Source: Chamaea fasciata (Eukaryota; Chordata; Aves; Passeriformes; Sylviidae). Taken from it: a stretch of 64,000 nucleotides of DNA. The notes under the pieces are model-generated. The model saw only the letters and a program-made list of their open reading frames with translations, had not been told where the DNA came from and ran no database searches. Within the stretch, counting starts at the first letter, position 1, and each line of letters starts with the position of its first letter. Location of the stretch: positions 110,843,745-110,907,744 of the forward strand of contig JARCOQ010000002.1 of NCBI GenBank assembly GCA_029207755.1, given 5' to 3'. The position numbers and the translations under genes were made by a program. This document shows, one piece after another, positions 57,891-64,000 of this stretch.

Positions 57891-60503
57891 AAGGAAAAGA
57901 AAAGGAGAGGAAATGGAAAATTAAGTGGTTTTTAAAATCATTTGCTTTAAATGCGGTTAAGGTGGTAAATCATTACTGCAAATCAGTATCCCCACATGCT
58001 GTGGAGATCAGTACATTGAAGCCTGGCTGCTGAAACACCAGAGCCTCAAACTCAATTGACTTCAGTTCAAAGGAGGAAACAGCTTTCCCTGAAATGCTCC
58101 CCATGGACAGGTGTTTATAAATAAACACTTTTCCTAAAAGTGGGTTTTCCTCTGTCTGAAATGGTGCCTGTTCTCACTGCAGCCAACCTCTTTGCAAGCA
58201 GGTTATTTTCACAAAGCTTGTAGGAACTTGATTTTCTTTGAGAGATCAATGGGTTGAAATTTGTCAATAGGTTCAAAAGATTTCGGGGGTGTGGAAGTGA
58301 CGAAGATACAAGCGCACGCCGCAGGATTGCATAAGCCTCATTTCTGCAGGAATCAGGAAAAAAAGTTGCAGCAATATAAAAATAAATAACTGAGCAGGCA
58401 TAATTCCTAAAAAAATGCCAGTAGCTAGCCAAGACTTCATTTTTGCTGAGGGCAAAAGGAAAGGGGAGAGCTGTCATTTTCCTCACTGTTTAAGTATTTT
58501 AGCCCGTGACATCTGTTTTTGAGAAGTGAGGACATTTCACAGATAAAAACCACTTCTCTCTGAAAGAAAGAGCATGGAATCTTTTTAGCCTATCAGGGAA
58601 CAATAAAAACTCCTGAAATTGGTAGATGAGATAGCATTTTTTCAGTTGCTAATAATGCTGTTCAGCAGCACAGATCTGTTCATGGAACTCAGTGCTACTC
58701 ATGCTGTTTCTCATCCATCATACACAGTGTTTAAAGTTGGCAAGTTATTTCACTGCTTGGGGTATCAGTGCAAACACAACTATGCAGACCAGAGAGGTAC
58801 CTATATCTGCATGATGAAATAGTCTCCATGGCCATAACATTCCTGAGTGTCCAAGCCTGACCCTAAAGGGACCTAAATGGCAAAATCCCACTCTAAGTAC
58901 TAAATCTGAATTAACTACCAGCACAGTTAGTACACAGCATCTCAGTGTAATTCAGAAGATAATGTCTATAAAATCCATTGCAAAACAAATTGTCTGAGAT
59001 GGGTTTCTCATATATTTGAAAAACTTCTAGTAGATTTGAAAAATAACATGATACTCTAAGAATATTAAAGGCAGAAATTTTGCAGTATTGAAGAACATAA
59101 TAATTTCTTATTTTATTGATGACCTAGGGCATCATAGAATCCAAGAGTTATTTTCTCATCAATACAGCACCAGCTAGAAAATCCTGCTGCTTGGCAGAGC
59201 ACAACCCCTAACCCAGGGAAGTGACCTATTGACTGAAAAACAACAGCAAATCTAAGTGGTCTGCTAGCCCAGTTAATTTGTTCTGTTATATTTCCATGTT
59301 GTTGGAGTTAAATGTTAGAAGCTTCAAGCATAATCTCAGAATCCCAAAAATACCTGCTTCTCTCCATTTTCAGTTCAGCTTTGTGTTTAAACAGCACTGT
59401 CTTCCTATGTATCTTCTAGACTTTTAATCCTGTCAATTGAAAGGTATTTCCTTTTAAAGAAGAACATGTGAACAAACAAGAAATTTCCCTTCTGTGTAAC
59501 AACTTGGGACAGTGACCATGGGTGCTGCTGATTGCTGTGCCCCCCCAGGGTGATGTGCAGTGGCATGAAGAGCTTGGTTAAAATTCAAAAGGGTTGCTGC
59601 ACATTTCCTCTCCTATTTAGTACCTTTATTTGCACTCCTCTCTGCACAGCCTTCTGGACAATCCCTTCGTGCTTATGGTTTTCCTGACCCCTTCATTATC
59701 CTATATTAACTTCTTTTTAAAGACTTTCCTGCTGGGAAACCTAGAAACTTTCTTCCTTCCCCCAGTGAGATCTTAACTTAGAAAAAACAGTTACAGCAAT
59801 AATTCAATTTAGGGAAAAAAAAAATAAGACAGCTGCTCAGCCATGCTATTCAGCACTGATTTTTTTTTTCTTTTCAACCTTCTTAAGTTTTTCACTTTTT
59901 TTTAGGAATGGAAGCTGCGTGGAGCAGAAATTTTGTGCTCATTTTTGTTGAAAACACATAATACTATTTATTCATGCAAAAGCAGTTCTAAATTTAGACA
60001 AAAATAAACCATAACCTGAAATCCATTTTTTTTAAAGCTAGCAATCACTCCAGACAATTCAGCACAATTTTGACTGTAAGTTCACAAGCTCAGCTTTTTG
60101 CTTGAGATAGATCAAAAAATACTCTCCAAATAAACTTTCCTACAGCATTTCCAGCACAACCTTAAAAAGAGTCAGAGACAAAAAAAATAAACCGAAAAAA
60201 CAACTCTTCGAAGTCTGCTGCACCAACGCAGGAGAGGTCAAAGTGCTCCCACAAATTGGTAAAGAAGTCATGTTTTATCAGTGACTCTGCAATTACGGAC
60301 GTTTGATTTCTGTTTGTAGGACAAGGTCCTCCCATGGATGGAGAACCCACCGGGCATGGAAAGAAAGGGATCTTTGTGTGAGGAGCAGCAGCACATGACA
60401 GGCATCCTTGTGACTGGCTGGCTAAGCAGGCCAGGCTGCCCAGGCTTGGGCTCTCCCTGCTCTCACTGTGTTCCACCCCCATGACTGGAGTCTGCTCAGC
60501 TCT
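57891..60503. other. Unique noncoding stretch
   Basis: No gene is supported. A + strand purine-only patch lies near 57885-57920 (AAGAAAGGAAAAGAAAAGG). Around 58280-58345 a cluster of CpGs (TTTCGGGG, GTGACGAAG, AAGCGCACGCCGCAGG) marks a small further candidate regulatory site inside a 123-codon minus frame without domain. 59130-59145 (ATCATAGAATCC) recalls a CR1 end but the sequence after it does not match. Confidence 0.5.
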
Positions 60504-60558
60504 CCACAAAAAAAAAAAAAACCCAACAAAAAACCGAAAAAACCCAACCAAACCAAAA
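60504..60558. repeat. A/C-rich low-complexity tract
   Basis: Fifty-five + strand bases contain only A and C apart from one G at 60536. They begin with a run of 14 A and end CCCAACCAAACCAAAA. The tract shares CCCAACCAA words with the one at 10659-10709. The Phe/Trp-rich minus frame across it is an artefact. Confidence 0.85.
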
Positions 60559-62279
60559 GCCAAACCCACGGCAACAGCCTTTGAAAGAGGTGGCCGTGCT
60601 CACAGTTAAAATAAATAAATTAGGAAAGAACAAACTGCAGCCCCCTGGGCAGTGCTTGGCCTGGCTGTTTCCTGAACAAGCTTGTTTCTAGATTGCAGCA
60701 GGTATCTTTCCCAGAGCTGAAGGGTTCTCCAAGGGAGTGATTTCCCTTTTATTTTTTCCCCCCTCAGGCATTTCAATGGGAAAGTTAAAAATAAATGAAA
60801 CGAATCAATGCCTTTTGGCTGCCGCTGTTTCAGCTGATGCCTTCTCTAGCAAGACACAAGCTTGATATGGTGCCTGAGAGCTCTTCACAGAAAAAAATGG
60901 GCTTCTCCACACAAGATTTTACAACTGCAGCCTTCCATCCTCATGACTTGGAGTAATGTTTTTCTTCTGAATGTTTATGCTTCCCAGCTATGAGTGAATA
61001 TATGAAATAGCTCTTCTGTGCAGTGGGAAGCAACGTAATGAGCCTGAGCTACACAAGGGCACTGGAGGAGTTTACAAATGTGTGGAGAGCATGTGATGAG
61101 CAACCCAGAGGATACCACTCAAGGGAGTCCTCTGACAGAGATGGGGACTGCACCGTGCCTGGAGTGGAGCAGACAACCAACCTGAGCAGAAAAAGGAGCA
61201 TATCAATCTCCAGTTGAATGTAGGTACCCAAATCTCTGGTCTAGGTTGTAGTTTTGCTAGGTCTGAGGGAAAATCTACAGGCAAAAGAAGGCAAGCAGGG
61301 CTGATCTGGGTTTTACAGGGCCAGTCGTAGGTTAATTAAGCAGCACAAGAAGTAGATGGGTTGAGGAATAAATAATATATTCAACCAATACAGAGCTGGG
61401 GAAGAAAAAAATCTCCTTGTGGTTAAAATTTTATGAAATTCTTACTTTTTTCTGCTGGGAGAGGCACTTGTTGGTTGGGGACAAAACAGCATTAATGGTG
61501 ACTGAAGGGGCTGATGATGAGCGTTTGGGAACAGGGTCCAACCCCAACAGTCTCTCCAAACAAACTCCATTTAGCTCTTGAAGGCAATGAAAGTTTAGTT
61601 CTCCCTCCGAGGCAGAAGCTAAAAGAGGGGCTGGAAAGGTGAATTGCTCCATTAGGTGAAGAGACTGAAGGAAATATGCAGGAAAAACTACTGTGTGCAT
61701 GAACTGAACAGCCACGAGGGAATGTCAGGGTGAATGTCACACTTAAAAGTGATCCTAATAAAAGCAAATAATTATCTGAAGAAAGAAAATGGCAGCAAAA
61801 TGTTTTGAAAGTCTTGTCATACTAGATATTTTCCGGGGGTTTTGCAAGAATGGAATGGCACAAGTATCATTAATAAAAAGGCCCCCTACCATCAGAGATC
61901 ACATAAGTATGAATTCAATACTGCCCTTAGGCCTTTCACAGGAAGCCAGAACATGTTTTGGATGGTAATATGGGGTAAGAGGATTTACATACTGGACATT
62001 TTAGTGAAAAGAGAACCAGAAGAGTACAGCAGAGTCTGCTGCTCCACTGGTCAAGGTAAGGGTACAAAGTTCAACATTCCACAAGATTTATCTCACTGGC
62101 CAAAATCCAGTCTGACAGCACTCAAGACCAGTCTGTGAGTGGACTGTGCAGGGATAGCACTCCACAAAGGATGCAGCCCGTAACAGCCTGCCTGCAAAAC
62201 AGAAAGAGATGATGAGAGCAGGGCAGGGAACACAGCTCAGCATGCAGGAGATGGAGCACGTGGTAGCACAGTAGAGGGA
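60559..62279. other. Unique noncoding stretch
   Basis: No gene or transposon is recognised. Frames up to about 98 codons (61842-62138, +) lack domains, and the 61.0-61.3 kb part has mirrored short frames on both strands. Confidence 0.5.
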
Positions 62280-62970
62280 CTGGATATGGAACACCTCTGC
62301 CCTGTGGCCTCCCAGCCTAGTGCACCAGTGTCACGGTGACACAGTGCCAGCGCAGCACACCTACACACGGACACCAAAGCAGTTTGGCCTTCTTAGCATG
62401 AGGGGATCACAGAACTGCCTCAGAAGAGGGGCCATGTGGCTACTGCTCTGTCCAGGAAGACCAGGGCCAGTGGGGTCCACTGGAGGACTTGAGTCTGGCA
62501 AGGGGAGGCACCAGGACTAACACCAAAGGGGCTGTAGTCACCATGAACACCCTCCAGACTGGATGTCCCTCAAAGGGTTTTAACTTCCCCTTCAGTTCAT
62601 GCCTGTTGGCCAGAGGGGAAAGGAATTTGTGCCCAGTGGTACCCTGGGCGTGTTGGTCAGACATGGGTGCTGGGCTGGGCTTCTCTTCCTACAGTGCTCA
62701 AACCTGCCAGACACAGGGGGACTGACACCCATCTTCTCACCAGGATACCCTGCTTGACCATCCTCAGGTGGCCACTGTCTCCTTCTGCTTCAGCACTGCC
62801 TGCCCAGCTTTCCAATCCTGGGGCTTGGCCAGGCAGTGCCCAGGGCATGGGGCCAGCCTGTCTTCTCTGATCCATACCCAGCTGTGGGGTGCTGTGGATG
62901 TCCTTCCACTTCCCTCCAAAACCCCACAGTGGTCTAGCAGACAGGGAAAGCAGCATGTGGCTGGCTAGCC
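62280..62970. other. GC-richer block, no gene recognised
   Basis: This block is clearly richer in G and C than its surroundings and reads open for 60 to 100 codons in several frames on both strands, so no single frame stands out. It contains the near-palindrome GTGTCACGGTGACAC (62328-62342). CpG is scarce, so it is not a CpG island. It may be a decayed exon-bearing or transposon-derived segment (an old CR1 5' region is possible), but I cannot match it to anything. Confidence 0.4.
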
Positions 62971-63760
62971 CCAGGCTCCCTGGCCCTTCAAGAGGAAGGC
63001 AGCAGGCTTTCTTACACCATCCTTCAATAATTTACTAGACAGGCACTAACAGCTTCCCCCTCTGTTGCAACAAGCAAGTCAAAAACAGTAGAGCAGAAGC
63101 ATCCATCTCTGACATTCCTGCAGGTTTTCTGTAATGCATCACTTTTGATTAATTAGCGAAACAAGTTGGAAACAGCCTGCAGGCTACTTGGTGTGTGCTT
63201 GTGACTCAAACTGGAACAGGAAACTAAATCTTTCTTTATAAAACATGAACATAAAAACTCTGCCCTTATTGTTTCCACTTGCGCAGGGGTCCTCCTTTCT
63301 CTGCTATCCATGTAGAAAAGAAAAAAAAATCTAAAATATCTTCGCTATTGTACTAGAACTGAAAACGAAAAAAAAATTGCTTTGCTCACCTTTCCCTCCC
63401 TCACCTGTGAGCACACAGCCATTGCTTGACAAACTGTAGCACTAACACACAGCATGGCATTTCCCCTGCAGGTTTGCTGTCTAGAGTTTCCTCAGTTCAA
63501 AACGGAGCCAGGGACTGGCTTCCTACAGCTGGTTACCAGTTCAACACTTGCAGTACAGCTCATCTTTGACAAAGTCCCACGATGCTGAATGAATGCGGTA
63601 CCAATCTCAGCCTGCATGTGTAACACCAGCTCTGGAGTCTCCTGAACAGCAGCACACACTGTGGAGAAAACGTCTCAAGATGCTCACTCAGAGAATTTTT
63701 GTTAATTTTATTGTATGTTGCCCAAACTACCATAAAACAAAAAATGGTTAAAGACGGCAA
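62971..63760. other. Unique noncoding stretch
   Basis: No gene is recognised. Short poly-A patches occur near 63323-63331 and 63368-63377. No transposon sequence is seen. Confidence 0.5.
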
Positions 63761-63767
63761 CTTTCAC

Positions 63768-63782
63768 TTTTTTTTTTTTTTT
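63768..63782. repeat. Homopolymer run of 15 T
   Basis: Fifteen T immediately precede the candidate element at the right edge of the window. Confidence 0.8.
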
Positions 63783-64000
63783 CCTGAGGAATTAGTCTGA
63801 GGCCTTGCACGCTTTCCCACGCTGGCAGATTGCGGGTTATAAACGCGTGGGAGTAATGCAGTTTCGATCAGTCAGGTAGGCTGGGTTTCTGTTAGCTGCC
63901 TGCATACCTTTGAGCCCTATCAGCACACAGTGATCAGTGGAATTCCTGGCATTTTTGTCATAGCATCAGAGGCAGTACTTTACAGAGTAAATACCAATGA
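63783..64000. promoter_or_regulatory. Candidate regulatory block at window edge
   Basis: The sequence has closely spaced CpGs (GCACGC, CCCACGCTGG, TTGCGGG, AAACGCGTGGG, TTTCGATC) within about 80 bases, in otherwise CpG-poor DNA, including ACGCGT. No open frame or repeat. It resembles a small enhancer or promoter-proximal element and may continue beyond the window. Confidence 0.27.

Noticed and set aside
59128..59220. ATCATAGAATCC resembling a CR1 terminus
   Set aside because: The following bases do not continue as CR1. Twelve bases alone are not enough.
62328..62342. GTGTCACGGTGACAC near-palindrome
   Set aside because: Seven-base arms around one base are likely to occur by chance in a GC-richer segment, and it matches no well-defined binding site closely.
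1..64000. tRNA, rRNA, microRNA, CRISPR, bacterial operons or retroviral genes
   Set aside because: I looked for characteristic words, hairpins and spaced repeats and found none that hold up. The two perfect hairpins are too short for microRNA precursors.

Overview
The window looks like noncoding DNA from a bird. Five fragments resemble the 3' end of CR1 LINEs, the dominant avian retrotransposon, in both orientations (about 6.7, 13.1, 16.7, 30.8 and 50.3 kb). Other recognisable interspersed repeats are nearly absent, and the remaining repeats are short A/T- or A/C-rich tracts. Together these fit the small, repeat-poor genomes of birds much better than a mammal or a bacterium. I see no operons, bacterial genes, tRNA or rRNA genes, CRISPR arrays, prophage or LTR retroviruses. 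The bird assignment is inference from repeat type; the species cannot be named from this sequence.

No protein gene can be called with confidence. Outside one simple-sequence array, open frames stop at about 160 codons, overlap one another on both strands and show no domain I recognise. Two have some substance. A 99-codon minus-strand frame at 13.2-13.5 kb is the C-terminal tail of a CR1 ORF2 protein, a transposon relic. A plus-strand frame at 52.6-53.0 kb, rich in Lys, Ser and Thr, could be a terminal exon or a retrocopy but has no recognised family. The window is therefore best read as a gene desert or the interior of a very large intron.

Layout: 0-13 kb is unique sequence with candidate regulatory blocks at 4.1, 9.4 and 10.2 kb, one CR1 copy and an AT-rich patch. 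13-17 kb has two CR1 copies flanking a candidate enhancer with two ATCGAT sites. 17-30 kb is unique, AT-leaning sequence with homeodomain-type TAATTA clusters near 24.8 and 29.5 kb. 30.8-31.5 kb is the longest CR1 copy. 32.2 kb has a perfect short hairpin. 37.06-37.63 kb is the most striking feature: 571 consecutive pyrimidines on the + strand, made of 19 perfect hexamers (TCTCCT) joined to about 91 perfect pentamers (CCCTT, that is AAGGG on the other strand). 40.7 kb may hold an ancient MIR-like SINE. 41-64 kb is again unique sequence with candidate regulatory blocks near 41.4, 45.5, 57.5 and 63.8 kb and a GC-richer block at 62.3-63.0 kb.

There is no gene network to describe. If the window has a function, it is probably cis-regulatory, with spaced candidate enhancers and a CTCF-like site at 10.28 kb, acting on a gene outside the window or on a host gene spanning it. 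All regulatory calls rest on appearance (repeat-free, retained CpG, motif content) and need cross-species alignment.
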